64,000 bases of DNA from Tubulanus polymorphus. Taxonomy: Eukaryota > Nemertea > Palaeonemertea > Tubulaniformes > Tubulanidae. Positions 52,668 to 64,000 of this stretch are shown here, one piece after another (the stretch's first letter is position 1; each line of letters opens with the position of its first letter). Location: the NCBI RefSeq assembly GCF_964204645.1, contig NC_134031.1, positions 10,888,501 to 10,952,500 on the forward strand. The letters run 5' to 3'. The translations under genes and the position numbers were made by a program. The notes beneath the pieces were generated by a model. It had not been told where the DNA came from, made no database searches, and saw nothing but the letters and a program-made list of their open reading frames with translations.

Positions 52668-54033
52668 TTATATATAATGCCTCTTTGATGGTGATTTCAA
52701 AGTCACTTTTTGTCCAGAATCAGCGATTGAAAAGTTGTTTTTTAAAGAAAAATTTGATGCACAATTTTTACATGATGTTAAATGTTCCTTAATTGCTGAA
52801 GGCGAAGTTCCATGCTCCTTTACCCTTGTGGCCAAATGTCGCATTGTTTTACCAATGTATGTGTTATTTGCATCACGCAAACATTTGAATTTATAAATTA
52901 CATTGGCCAACAAGGGTGAAGGAGTATGGGACTTAAGTGAAAAGTAGTTCCTAATTTTGAAAGAAGTAAAGACAATACGAATATCCACGTTGTAATATTG
53001 TTTGAATAGACTCTTGAGTTTTCTGCTAAATATAATTGAAGGGAGGCCTATGTAAGGAACGAAAAAAAGTGTTTCGACCTTATCTTCCCTGACCATACTA
53101 GCGGGAGTATCATCACTACATTTACTATTCAAAAATCTTCTAAGACACGAATTAAACAAATGTTGTGGGTAGCCATTTTTGTGGAAAACGATTTTTAGGA
53201 AATCAATTTCTTGTGAGAAAACAAACCAACTACTGCTTATGGTATATGCTCTATGGAGCAGACATTGGATTAAGCCAAATTTCCATTTGTGCGGACACAT
53301 AGCTGAAAAGTTTAGAATCAAGCTAGTGTAAGTTGATTTTCTAAATACATGAGAAGTGAAGGTACCATCATCCGTTGTTGGGAGCGAAATATACGTATCT
53401 AGAAATGGAAGTGTAGACGGTCCTATTTCTGAAGTAAATTTAAGATTTGAGTGTAGCGCATTTAGTTTCTCCAGGAAAGATGCATGTATTGAATCACGTC
53501 TGAATACACAGAAAATATCATCAACATAACGTAGGTATATCGATGGCGCGAAACTTTTCCCTGAACAATCATCTAGCAGCTTAGATTCAAAATAAGCCAG
53601 ACAGAAATTAGCCATAGTGGGCCCTAGAGGGCTGCCCATTGTAACTCCATCTACCTGTCGAAAAAAATCTATCGCGATACATAAAGATTCCACTTGTTGC
53701 TATTTTCATAAGTTGTTTAAAGGTAGCCTTATCAAAATCTGGTTTAGTAGTCGATCCATAGATATGGTCTGCTATAATATCGATAGTTTGTCCCAATGGT
53801 ACATTAGTAAAAAGTGACACGACATCAAAGCTGATCAGTATATCAGTAGGTTTGAAATAGAATTGTTTCAATCGCTCCAAAAAACTGGAGGTACTGTCTA
53901 GCATGTAATTAGAAGGAATATGTGGTTTGATAATATTGTCAAGGTATTTAGCCAAATTATACTCTGCTGTGTTTAACATTGAAACTACAGGTCTGAAAGG
54001 AACTGAACGTATTTTGATATGTTTATAATCCAT
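52668..54033 (-). pseudogene. Penelope reverse transcriptase/GIY-YIG endonuclease, frameshifted
   Basis: The first frame (53608-54033) has FRPVVSMLNTAEYNLAKYLD and LISFDVVSLFTNVPL (RT motif A). A shift in a 7-T run near 53668 moves to frame 52668-53693 with GVTMGSPLGPTMANFCLAYFE, YLRYVDDIFCVF (catalytic YVDD) and FLDTYISLP. The C-terminus has VIYKFKCLRDANNTYIGKT, the GIY-YIG motif with the usual Arg nearby (LATRVKEH). 5'-truncated relative to full PLEs. Confidence 0.88.
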
Positions 54034-54216
54034 TTGTACTTTGTAAACTAGGCCACTTCACGCCTGCATGATATTCTCTGTAATTAGTAACAGTGTACTA
54101 TACATAGTTTGTATATTTTCATGTCATTTCTTGAAAAGGACTCGAAGAGATGAGTCGAAATCGATCGAAACGTTTGAAAATGTAAATAAACTCATTATCA
54201 TCATGAAGATTGTGAT
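54002..54216. repeat. PLE terminal inverted repeat, right
   Basis: Partner of 52398-52612. The coding frame begins inside it at 54033. Confidence 0.88.
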
Positions 54217-54228
54217 GGTCCCATTTTA

Positions 54229-54529
54229 ACTAACTCAACTGCTTGAATGTCTTGTTTCTTATTCGTAAATGTTCACTTATTCATTGATTGTTTCTGTAGA
54301 ATTTTATATGTGATATATAAACGTGGAAACCAGGGCCCATTGCACTAAGAAAGACACTTGACATTTTTTTGGGACAGATCTTTCTATATGTTTATGTCCT
54401 CGAGGCATCTGAAGTAAAGAAAATTCTCTTTGAAAACTGGATGTGACATAATGAAATAAGTTGCGGAATGTTTAAATTCGACAAAATGAATGTATTTTGC
54501 ATTCCTAAGGCCCTATATATTTACTGCAG
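54229..54529. other. Non-coding, nothing recognised
   Basis: Ordinary intergenic sequence between the PLE and the minisatellite. Confidence 0.4.
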
Positions 54530-54920
54530 TTAAGCCTGTATGTCTTTTTTATCGCAATTTACTGTGGTTTATTCCTGTTTGTCCTGTATGTCTTTGTGAT
54601 CGCGATCGCAATTCATTGGTTGCATTGTTTATTGTTAGTCCTGTATGTCTATCGCAATTAAGTTAGTCCTGTATGTCCTGTATGTCTTAGTTAATCGCAA
54701 TTCATTGGTTGCTTTGTCTACTGTTAGTCTTGTATGTCCTGTATGTCTATCGCAATTAACTATCGCAATTAAGTTAGTCCTGTATGTCCTGTATGTCTTA
54801 GTTAATCGCAATTCATTGGTTGCATTGTCTACTGTTAGTCCTGAATGTCTATCGCAATTAAGTTAGTCCTGTTTGTCCTGTATGCCTTAGTTAATCGCAA
54901 TTCATTGGTTGTTGAAATGT
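54530..54920. repeat. Minisatellite of TTAGTCCTGTATGTC/ATCGCAATT units
   Basis: Four or five imperfect units of about 86-111 bp, each with AATTCATTGGTTGCATTGT, TACTGTTAGTCCTGTATGTC and ATCGCAATTAAGTTAGTCC, with internal duplications of TCCTGTATG. A 73-codon frame across it is a by-product. Confidence 0.85.
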
Positions 54921-55893
54921 CTACTGTAACTTCCGAGTCGAGATCTAGAATCATTATAGTTAGTGATTTTCTAGGTTTATATCGTTTGTGAGCTAGGAAT
55001 GATTAAATTTTAACAAAAGAGAGTCGCTTGATGAAACTAAGACTAGGAATCAACTATTCTCAGATTTCAAAAGTTATCTTGATCGCCATCGTACGCCACT
55101 TAGCACAACATTTTTCCTCGGTTTATTCCGAGTGAAATAGGAATAAATTCCACTATTGCTATTTTCGGTATGATTCCAAGTCTGTGAGCTATTCGACTAG
55201 GGAAAGTTGGACTTAAATGCCGATACTAGGAAATTATCTGACCACTGATTTTTGTCCCCGAAATGTTTGTATGATCGTCGAATTTATTCATCACATCGGC
55301 ATACCAAGGACTGCAGTTGTCACCTTGTTGTGTTTAAATATGCAGTTGAGGTTCGGTCCACTTTTTCCGTCTGGATTATTTAGACGAACGGCTTTATGAT
55401 AACCCAATGAACGAAGTACATGGTACAGGCTTACTAACGAGGATATCATCCACCCGCTAAGCAGTCTATTACTACGTGATACTAAACTATAAATACGTAC
55501 TACTAATACCGGTACCATTCTATTCTCACAAGATTGATTTTTCAAAATCCCAATCACATCATAACTGGGAGATATAAATTGTATTAATTCCAACGAACGA
55601 ATTGGCGGTTGCGGGGCCGCCCAGCGTGGCAAAAATTCAAAAAACAATCGGATCCACCCGCTCGTAATAAATGATTAGGCTTCCGTTTATATAATTACTT
55701 AATCTTCTACTTCATATGAACTATTTTTCTTCTTTTCCTGGAGAGAACGATGATTTGTGCCACCTCTCATCGTGCCACCTCTGAAATCTTCAATTTATAA
55801 TAGTTTGAATACGGGGTGATTGCCACTTGGGTCAAGTTCAAGTTCAAGTTCAAGTTCAAATTTATCGTTAGACTGGTTGCCTGTCCCATTCAA
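54921..55893. other. Non-coding with (GTTCAA)n microsatellite
   Basis: No convincing gene. A short GTTCAA tandem (about 55836-55860) lies just before a repeat start (GACTGGTTGCCTGTCCC at 55871). A minus-strand frame at 55291-55647 has no recognisable domain. Confidence 0.45.
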
Positions 55894-57222
55894 TATGGGA
55901 CAGGGTCTGACTATTTCAGATGGCTGGTAGTCATAGTGCATACGGTGCAGATGATGTTAGGTGACATTGAGTACAATATGGTGAATATTACAAGTCATTG
56001 ATATACAAATATGGTGATTGTCAAACATTTCTCTACAACGATCGGGTTACTAAGATATAAGAAATTATTATGTGTAAAAAGTTAAAAAGCAAACCAAAAT
56101 GGCCAAATTAGCTCACCTGTTGCCGAAGTGTGCAGAAAATAGATGTTATCAAATTACCGCCCTCCAATTATTATATACTAATATATATATATACCGGTAT
56201 ATATATGCCAATGAGTCCACACATTTACAATGGACAAAAATTGTCCACAACTTTAAATGTTCCTATATTCAAATAATTAGCATATTTTTTATGTGAACTA
56301 ATCGACACCACATTTGTGCTGTGTAATGATCCCAATAACCTTTATCAAAAATACATCATATATATGTTATATGGAGTATTAGACAAAAACATTAAGTCAA
56401 AAAGCAATAAGTGAAAGAGAAAAAAAGCATGTTGCACACCCACCAAAATATGTTTTGGTATTAAGTATGCAGTCGGAAAGTCCAGACGGACTTTCAGACT
56501 GTATTAACATAAAATACTACTACATTAAAAGCAGTTCAGTGATAGAAGAGTTTCGAAAGTAAATACTACAGTAGACTCCGCCTATGTCGGATCCATATCA
56601 GTCTCGGATTCATTTAGCTCGGATTGAATTTCTGGTCTCTTTGCTTCATATTTCATTCAAAATAGCCTTGCTTATGTCGGAATATGTGATTTCGCTGAAA
56701 TGAATTGATGTGGTTTGCCCCAATAATATCTGTAATTCCGGTGACGCGCGCCTGCATGTATTAGTCTATAGGCATACGATCATATCGAAAAACAGTACAT
56801 ACAGGAAGACTTATTCATACTCGTGTATATATGCTGTTTGCGAGGCCATATGTCAACACAACACTCATCAGCGTATACGTTATTATACTGTACTATAGGT
56901 CTAGATAGATAGAACAGAAAACAAGACTAGGGAAGAGAGACATTAAAATTACGGTAAAAGATAAACATACCACCACTATATTCAGATAACTTGTCCTTCC
57001 ACCAGACGCACCACGTAGTTCTTGACTTCAATTCGTGTTCATTGATGAGTGCTGACACTTCCATAAAATCATGACAATCATGTAAAGAATAAGACGGATC
57101 GGAAGAAGATGAAGTTGAATCGTCCGCCATTTTAGGTACGTAGGTGAAGTCTAAATGTATAATTCGTTGACCGAAATGAAGGTGACTCCCAGCCATCTGA
57201 AATAGTCAGACCCTATGGGACA
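55894..57222. mobile_element. MULE-type non-autonomous element with 9-bp duplication
   Basis: Inverted ends GGGTCTGACTATTTCAGATG (55903-) and its inverse ending at 57213, about 30 bp each. Flanked by TATGGGACA on both sides (55894-55902, 57214-57222). A 9-bp duplication and GGG-starting TIRs fit Mutator-like elements. The interior has no transposase; it carries an exon-like frame near its right end. Confidence 0.78.
56971..57130 (-). CDS. Possible captured first exon inside the MULE-type element
   Basis: From ATG at 57130 the frame reads MADDSTSSSSDPSYSLHDC and later HELKSRTTWCVWWKDK, then meets GTATGTTT (minus strand, 56965-56970), a good splice donor. Could be a transposase exon or a captured host exon; a longer frame starting in the TIR (57196) is also open. 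Low confidence, no domain recognised. Confidence 0.3.
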
Positions 57223-58379
57223 GGTTTTGCCCGTCCGCCATCTTCCGCGGATTTTACGGATCCAATCAGATTTCAGTATTTCATCACGTGAACAATGTAA
57301 CATGGCCGCCTACACTGTGTCTCGATTTACGTTCCATGGACCTCTTTAAAGTCATTTTTATACCAATGAAGAAAGAAATTCCATTAAAACTGCCAGGTAA
57401 CGCTTTTGCAGGCACTTGTTTAGCGTGTGGTACCGAAAATATCGGTATTCAATTCAGGATGGCTGTGTGACAGCGCCGTCAGAACCTACAGGTCGTCAAT
57501 CAGCAATTTGGACTGTGTGACACTGTGTGTGTGGAGGAAACAATAATACATACAATACTACTATACCACTACTGACATACTCAACCTTGCAGCAGAGGCT
57601 ACTTGTTTGTCCACTCGAGGCGATTGATTGATTACCGATTGTTCTTAATGTGACATTGGATATCAGCAGTTGATCCAGTGAAAATAATGATATCAACAAG
57701 GTTACTTCACCTACTTACTTACTTCTTCATAAAAATGTGAACATTGAATATGAGTGCTATTCCACAAACACTATGTTGATTATCTATTGTAGATTATTGT
57801 GAGCGTTTTAGTGATGATTTTGTGAGTCACAACTCGTAGGATGTTTTAAGAAATTGAAATAATGCATATCAAATTAGCTCAACATGAAAAGAATAGATTG
57901 CAATGCATCAAGGTAAGTTTGAAAAATGGATTCTGAACCATTAATTGTAAAGTCAATCCAGGTTTAATTGTAAGTAAGATATGTATTTTAATTTCAGAAT
58001 GATAACATCATGCAGTAATCAAAGAGAATAAAGAATCAGCACTAGCTGTCATGAAATGAGATTCCAAATAACAGGCGGTGAAACTCTTGATTCTTGATTC
58101 TGATAAACTCATCATCATCAGTTACATCAGCAAGCGCCGCTGCGCCAAGATGTTGTGTACTGTATTTCTCCACTGCTCACGATCTGATAAACTGATGAGG
58201 TTTAAAGAGCTGGATTCTGTGAATAACTGCACTAGCGAGCCTTCAATTTGAATTGTGATTGGATTATCTGTCTGGTCGAGACATGGTCTTTATGATTCTA
58301 AAGACACTATCATTCAAATCGGGGATAGCAGAATCGTCCCAATTTGTCGATGAAAAAAAAACTACTGTTTTATGTCATG
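57223..58379. other. Non-coding, nothing recognised
   Basis: About 1.15 kb. The first bases continue the GGGACAGG repeat context; no gene or repeat family identified. Confidence 0.4.
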
Positions 58380-59348
58380 CAGGGCTGCCAACCAGTACGA
58401 TATCGTCGTATTTTCGTACGATTGGTGCGTTGAACGTACGACGATACGCTGAACAACAAATCAATACGACCGGGAGCTAGTAACTGTACGATGATACGCT
58501 GTACGGCAAACTAATTCGACCCGGTCGTTTAATGCATACGATAATACAATGAATTGTCTTTTAGTACGATAATATATCAAGATATGTTGTTAAAGTAAAT
58601 AAATATTACGTATTTTCTATCGTTTCTTAGACATTTGATTTCACGCCGCAGTATTGCGACGGTTGTGTTCGCTACTTAGGACGTCTGTCGATTGACGGTA
58701 TCAAAGATGGCGGCTTCCTGTTCGCGGCGTGTGCCGGCTCGTTCTTTGAAATTTTAACAATAAAAGTGAACAATATGTCCGATTCAAATGACGGAGAGGA
58801 GCGTGCTGATCATGCGGCGGCAGCTGATGCTGGTAACGAAGGATCTTCGGCAAAAAAACGAAACGTAGTGGAACCGGACCGGAGATACGTAAACAAACGT
58901 TCTTAAATGTCTATACGTAGAAATTCCCTTGCAATGCATCACAAGGTCAAAATCGTCTCGGTATTTTGCTTATTGTAACATTTGCGGGATTGATGTATCA
59001 GTATCCCATGGTGGGAGTAGTGACCTTGTAAAGCACTTTGGTACTACTGGCCACAAAGATAAAGCTAAGTTTAGGAAAATTTCCCACTTCTTGCGTCCTA
59101 GCCAGAAAGAAGATGATGATTTGTCAGTGATTCGTACAGAAGTATTGTTCACATACTTCTTAGTTGAACATAATATTGCTCTCATGGCTAAAATGTTGTC
59201 GTGAATTACAGAAATAAAGATTTCAATATTGATTTTCCGGTTTATGTTTTCTTGATTTTTGGAAACCAAAAATAGGATGTGATCTGAAAAAATAGGATGA
59301 AACATGGATATGAGTAGGATGAGAGAAAACTATGAGTTGGCAGCTCTG
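58380..59348 (+). mobile_element. hAT-like deletion derivative
   Basis: Starts CAGGGCTGCCAAC and ends GTTGGCAGCTCTG, inverted termini with 12 of 13 matches, of hAT type. GTCATG occurs next to both ends but not in exact register for an 8-bp duplication. About 970 bp, containing only the start of a BED-finger transposase. Confidence 0.72.
58775..59204 (+). pseudogene. BED-finger hAT transposase N-terminus, truncated
   Basis: A 43-codon acidic leader (58775-58906) ends in TAA. After a frame change the frame 58929-59204 has a BED-type finger (FAYCNICGIDVSVSHGG...LVKHFGTTGH) and then LFTYFLVEHNIALM, a segment that follows the finger in ZBED/hAT proteins. The catalytic RNase H-like domain is absent. 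Confidence 0.75.
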
Positions 59349-61304
59349 GTCATGGAATACGTAGTGTCATTGCTTATTCTCTTGTCAATTCCTTATTCTC
59401 TTGTCAGGGGCTGAACAAGATATTGTACCAGAAGTGAACAATAAATATTGAATTCAGTGAAAAAGAATTGGTCGTGATGAATTTTATAATCTATTTCTAG
59501 CAAAGTCAACATTGACATTGTGTGGTCCATGAGGAGAGAGGATATTGCGAATTTCCAGTGTGATCTGAGTGACTTGTCTTGACCAAGTCTCTTAATTTGA
59601 CTGTGCCAACTTGCTGTCTGTATCAGGAAATCAGTAGGCTGAGGTGGATCCAAATATCTGATCTCACAAAGCGCTAAGGAGTTCAACAATTGTAAACTTT
59701 ATTCAGATACTAAATATAGTCAACAGTATTAAAACATCAATTCACTAAATACATACATCTCAGAAAGGATGTCCCCTGTTCCTTCAATGTTCCGTATTCA
59801 GTGACGGTCGCGGCAGAGCTCACCTCGCATTAGATTTCGATAGTTAATTTGTATTCCGAGTACCAGGTAAATTATCAGTGGATTTATCTGATACTAACAG
59901 CAATTAATGTCTTTCCGTCCATTGTAAAGGGCAATTTTGATATCGCTCGAAGCTAAGCAAATTCGAAGAGACGCCATCTTAACCAGGAAGTAACTTGCTA
60001 CTTTACATGTTTGACCTTATTTGACATGCATCAAAAATGTAAAATGGAGGATATGCACAACCGGTCTCTAATTGAAGATAGACTGGTTGCCTGTCCCATT
60101 CAATATGAATCTAATTGAAGATAGAACCCAGTAACCAGTCTATTGGGTCGTGACATCTCTAACTGAAGGTAGAGACCGGCAACCAGTCTACTATCGGATA
60201 AGCCGAGGACCTCATCCTCGCTTGCCAGGGGTCCAGTATCACTCCCAAACTCGCTTCCACCAGCCCCCTGGCCTCACGAAGCGTGATTTCATTACTGGCG
60301 CTGTTGCGCATGACGTCATATATCGATTTGCGTCATACTTCCTTTTTCGCTAAAACGTTCGCTGATTGGTCCATTTAACGGGAAAACCAACAGAAGTCTA
60401 CTGTCGGTTTGTTACAAGCGCTGAGATTGGTACGACCGAATTCTGGTCGGCTAGTAACGACTCCAACGACTCGTGAGGTCAAGGGGTTCGGGGAACAGCT
60501 TTAGCGTAGTGGGTTCGAATCCCTTGGCGGGTGAAGATGCGAGGACCTGTGCATCTGAGTTAAACTACAGCGTCCCGTGAGAGTATGAGTCAGTCTATAC
60601 ACAAAAAAATTGAAATTTCGATAGCTGTGGTTCTGTCTTCTCTTGATCCGATCTTCATTATCACATTTAATGTTTCGAATTGATGATATCATTGATCTGA
60701 AATAAATAAATTACGAATAAATTTCGATTATTAACATGTTCTTAACATTATTCTGAGTGTATATAGTAAATAATCGAGTGCGGTTACTTTCGACATTTCG
60801 GCTATGAAATGCAAAGTTTTCATTTTCACAGGCCCCAGGTCCTCTCTCGGGACATGCTGCATTGCTGCAGTTTAACCTGTTTCGACCTGTGACGCCTTGT
60901 TTTGCTGATCGTTAAGATCGATCGACTACGGTACGCACGGTTTGTTTGAATTCAGATTTCTCATACCGTATTGACACATAGCCATCGGTGAAGCACTTGC
61001 TGGTGGATTTGTTTCTGTCCCATTTAATAATTAGGCCATAAGGCAATAGCCAACTACTCGTTGACGTTGTAAGTAAGACAGTGTTAGGTAACGAAGTAAA
61101 GTCGTTTTTTCCTGTTCTCCCCCACGAAAATTTTTTAATCTAACAACGCCACCTCAGAGTGAGAGTGTCTGAGACAGAAAATCACACTGGAATTTGTGAA
61201 AAGTTGATGCCAAGCCAAATATCACTATAGAAATAAATAAATAAAATCTATCATTAACGAAAACTGGGTGAATGGTTCAGTTACTAAGTCTATTTTTAGA
61301 GAAA
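59349..61304. other. Non-coding with small dispersed repeats
   Basis: About 2 kb without a convincing gene. GACTGGTTGCCTGTCCC at 60087 repeats the flank of the MULE-type element at 55871, here without the insertion. Related motifs (CAACCAGTCTA, GAAGATAGA) recur between 60070 and 60195. Confidence 0.45.
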
Positions 61305-61313
61305 CTGACGACA

Positions 61314-61752
61314 GGTCATCCTTATTACCGAGATGACGTATTTTACCGAGATGTTCCGAGATGAACCGTGATGAAATTAAATATAGCATATTTATTTATT
61401 CCTTATCGATTTTAACACTTGAAATCATGTTATATCAGTAATAAATACCTTCTAGAGTCATATTTTACATATTTTTTTTATTAAAAAAAATTTTGACTTC
61501 AAATACGTAAACTTGGTTAGCAATAAAATTTCATTGAATTTGATTGATCGACGATCTCATCTCGGTAAAGTTAAGTTATTTTTCTACAAAAATATCCGAC
61601 AAAATATGTAAAATATGACTCCAGCAAGTATTTATTACTGATATAATATGATTTCAATTGTTAAAATCGATAAGGAATAAATAAATATGTTATATTTCAT
61701 TTCATCTCGGTTGATCTCGGTAAAATACGTCATCTCGGTTATAAGGATGACC
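61314..61752. mobile_element. Foldback MITE 1
   Basis: A 439-bp element that is almost entirely an inverted repeat: GGTCATCCTTATTACCGAG at the left and its inverse at the right; arms share CATATTTATTTATTCCTTATCG and ATCATGTTATATCAGTAATAAA. CTGACGACA flanks both sides (61305-61313 and 61754-61762), a 9-bp duplication. Confidence 0.85.
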
Positions 61753-61792
61753 GCTGACGACAACCTACGCACTCAGAATGAATCGCATGAAC

Positions 61793-62642
61793 CGGTCCTC
61801 CTTATTACCGAGTTGACAGGAAATATAGCATATTTATTTATTCCTTATCGGTTTTAACACTTGAAATCATATTATATCTGTAATACGGGATATCGACAAA
61901 TTCAAGTTCTTTAATTACTCGTTTGATGGCGCTAGTCAGAACCGGAATTGGAACATAAATCCGCCATGTTCTAGTTCATTTGCAATAAAAATCTCTCGCT
62001 TCAAGTTTTTAGTTAGTGATATTTTACTTACTATATATCGTCACGCGTAATCCTTTGAGTATGATATCCTGACAATCTGTAAACGATAAAGATTACTAGA
62101 AATGTAAAAAAAACTACCAAAAATAAATTTAGCGATGACGCTCGAAGCATATAATGGAAGTAATGACTGGTGCCGGGTGTCATCACTTTGTTGTTGAGTT
62201 CAAGACTCTAAGGTTAATTTATTGCAGGCAACACTGATAAACACTGATAAATATGAAATAATATTATGAAATAAAATTGATTTTAGAAGGACTAAACTCG
62301 TAGATTCATAATAAAAATATGAAATGCACCAGGACTCGAACCAACAATCGAAATTGGGCCGTCAAGTGCTGCCACCATGTGATACCTGGCAACCAGTCAT
62401 TACATCGTCAGCCGTTGCAAAATGTTTTTTGATAATTTTAGGACATTTATAGTGATTTCTAGCCTTTGCAGTGAGGTTTTATCATATCCAACGTAGCGGT
62501 AGGATAACATATTTCAAGGTATTTAATACTGATATAACATGATTTCAAGTGTTAAAATCAATAAGGAATAAGTAAATACGTTATATTTCATGTCATCTAG
62601 GTTGATCTCGGTAAAAACGTCATCTCGGTAATAAGGAGGACC
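61793..62642. mobile_element. Foldback MITE 2 of the same family, with interior insertion
   Basis: Ends CGGTCCTCCTTATTACCGAG and its inverse; arms related to MITE 1. CGCATGAAC flanks both sides (61784-61792 and 62643-62651). About 610 bp of unrelated sequence (about 61890-62505) separates the arms. Only 31 bp from MITE 1. Confidence 0.82.
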
Positions 62643-62651
62643 CGCATGAAC

Positions 62652-62922
62652 AAACACTTACATGCAATTTTTTTAGAAAATAAAGCAATACGATTATGAA
62701 GCATAAAATATATTTTGATGAAATCAAATATAACATATAAGATAAGATATTTCATAGGCAACAGCGCTGAGGCAGCGTGGCGTGTTGCGAGAAGAACATG
62801 CCTCAACACGAGGTCTAGTTTTAGTTTTCCAGGAAACCAGGTAGGCCTACTTGGCACTTGGCCAGGGATATCAATACATTATCACACTCGCGTTGAGGCT
62901 GACGATCATCGCTACATATCAC
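62652..62922. other. Non-coding, nothing recognised
   Basis: Short spacer after MITE 2; contains CTTGGCACTTGGCCAGGG but no gene signal. Confidence 0.35.
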
Positions 62923-64000
62923 TTTTTAGCCCACTTGTTGGGACTTCAGTCCCAGCGGGCTATTGCGTTCACTTTTCATCCATCTGTCCTTTCATCCGTT
63001 GGCGTTATAGTGTCCGTCCGTAGACGGAATCCAGTTATTTTGGGTAGTTTTGAAGACGCTTCAAGGTCATGTCTTGATATTTGGTTCATACATGTATCTA
63101 CTCTAGACACATCTTCAGCCCAAAAACTGGCCCTTTCAGATTCAAGATGGCCGACTGGCAGCCATTGTTGTTTGCCAAAATTAGCACTTTTTACACGTTT
63201 TTGAACTTTTTGAGGGAAATTTAGAAGACGCTTTGATCAATTACCTTGATCTTTCGTATATATGTGAATCCCCCAAGGGCCCATCATAAGAAGAATTGGG
63301 TTGATCAGACTCAAGATGGCCGTACTATGACCTTTTTAGTGCTCAAAAATGTAAATTTTTGCCCGAATTCTTTAGTCCTTTAGTTTCCTACTGGTTTGCC
63401 ATTTTTCATTGCAATTTGTGATGGGTATTCTTTGAAAAGAGATCTTTTATACCCGAGACAGGTATTTTTGATCAGGCAATTATGACGCAATTGGCGGCCA
63501 TCTTGGTGTCATCAGTACTCATTCATTGATGGAAAAAAGTTTTCCCACATTATATTGATACTTAAGCATATTTTGTTACCACAATCGATTGCAAAGTTGT
63601 AGCTCATGACATGTTCTATAATTGTGATGAGTTTCAAGCCCATCAGTTTTTAGCCCACTTGGGACTTTAGTCCCAGCGGGCTATTGCGTTCACTTTTCGT
63701 CCGTCGTTCGTCCGTCCGTCCGTAGACGGAATCCAGTTATTTTGGGAAGTTTTGAAGACGCTTCAAGGTAATGTCTTGATATTTGGGTTAGGCCTACACA
63801 TGTATCTACCCTAGACACATCTTCAGCCCAAAAACTGGCCCTGTCAGATTCAAAATGGCCGACTGGCAGTCATTGTTGTTCGCCAAAATCAGCACTTTTT
63901 ACACATTTTTTGAGGGAAATTTTGAAGACGCTTTGATCAATTACCTTGATCTTTTGGATTTATATGAATCCCCACAGGGCCCATCAGCATAACAAAAATT
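62923..64000. repeat. Tandem interspersed repeat, unit about 724 bp, second unit cut by window
   Basis: TTTTTAGCCCACTTG...GGGACTT(C/T)AGTCCCAGCGGGCTATTG begins at 62923 and again at 63647. The following about 350 bp match well (GACGGAATCCAGTTATTTTGGG, CACATCTTCAGCCCAAAAACTGG, TTTGATCAATTACCTTGATCTT). A small hairpin TGGGACTTCAGTCCCA marks each unit start. Open frames here are repeat by-products. Confidence 0.85.

Larger units (their letters stand above)
52332..54228 (-). mobile_element. Penelope-like retroelement (PLE)
   Basis: Flanked by 13-bp direct repeats TGGTCCCATTTTA (52332-52344 and 54216-54228). Encodes a reverse transcriptase with a C-terminal GIY-YIG endonuclease, the defining Penelope architecture, on the minus strand. 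Inverted repeats of about 215 bp (52398-52612 and 54002-54216) enclose the coding part, which fits the inverted or dimeric terminal structures known for PLEs. Confidence 0.85.

Noticed and set aside
54645-54866. 73-residue repeat-rich ORF
   Set aside because: Translation of a minisatellite; no coding signal beyond the repeat.
60490-60540. tRNA-like T-arm (GGTTCGAATCCC)
   Set aside because: No matching acceptor stem, D-arm or anticodon arm around it; at most a SINE B-box remnant.
62330-62400. Reverse-strand tRNA-like sequence (GGTTCGAGTCCTGG)
   Set aside because: The upstream part does not fold into a cloverleaf and lacks a good A box.
62597-63204. Several open frames at the window end
   Set aside because: They fall in MITE arms and an interspersed tandem repeat and lack any domain.

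Overview
The window is a patch of animal (probably marine invertebrate) nuclear DNA filled with Maverick/Polinton-type virus-like DNA transposons. The Polinton identification rests on the protein set seen here: a protein-primed family B DNA polymerase, an rve integrase with a chromodomain, an FtsK/A32-type packaging ATPase, a double jelly-roll major capsid protein and a penton-like minor capsid protein. It is supported by long terminal inverted repeats (TIRs) and a 6-bp target duplication. No host gene that is not itself mobile-element-like was recognised. The species cannot be fixed from this sequence.

Layout. (1) 1-2763: right end of element A' (integrase, membrane protein, conserved ORF, terminal palindrome). 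(2) 2764-5302: flank with a broken MULE-type transposase. (3) 5303-15269: element C', the left 10 kb of a Polinton. (4) 15270-15762: about 490 bp of unrelated DNA. (5) 15763-27136: element D, an inverted and heavily decayed Polinton, cut inside its integrase. (6) 27137-30026: element A, the second copy of A'. (7) 30027-32567: second copy of the flank. (8) 32568-50244: element C, a full-length 17,677-bp Polinton with about 789-bp TIRs, flanked by the exact 6-bp duplication TACATC. (9) 50251-51871: SWIM/C2H2/PHD-finger gene, probably MULE-related. (10) 52332-54228: Penelope-like retroelement with inverted terminal repeats and 13-bp flanking repeats. (11) 54.5-64 kb: minisatellite, a MULE-type element with 9-bp duplications, a hAT-like deletion derivative with a BED finger, two foldback MITEs and a tandem interspersed repeat. 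Blocks 1-15269 and 27264-42532 are nearly identical (offset 27,263-27,265), so about 15 kb is duplicated, either truly or as an assembly artefact.

How element C works as a unit. Two gene blocks converge on a central inverted repeat. The left block (+) holds HNH nuclease, conserved ORF, basic membrane protein, integrase and ATPase. The right block (-) starts with DNA polymerase B, then a small conserved protein, penton, four or five small (mostly membrane) proteins, a conserved virion-type protein, a coiled-coil/membrane protein, the major capsid protein and a zinc-finger protein. Each TIR carries a 207-bp terminal palindrome, an array of seven CCAAT-box repeats and a TATAAATA box just ahead of the first gene of each block. 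Inside the right block genes are separated by only 16-44 bp, usually a T-run followed by an A/T segment ending TAAATG. No adenain-like maturation protease was found. Every integrase copy and every polymerase copy is broken, so the elements look recently inactivated.
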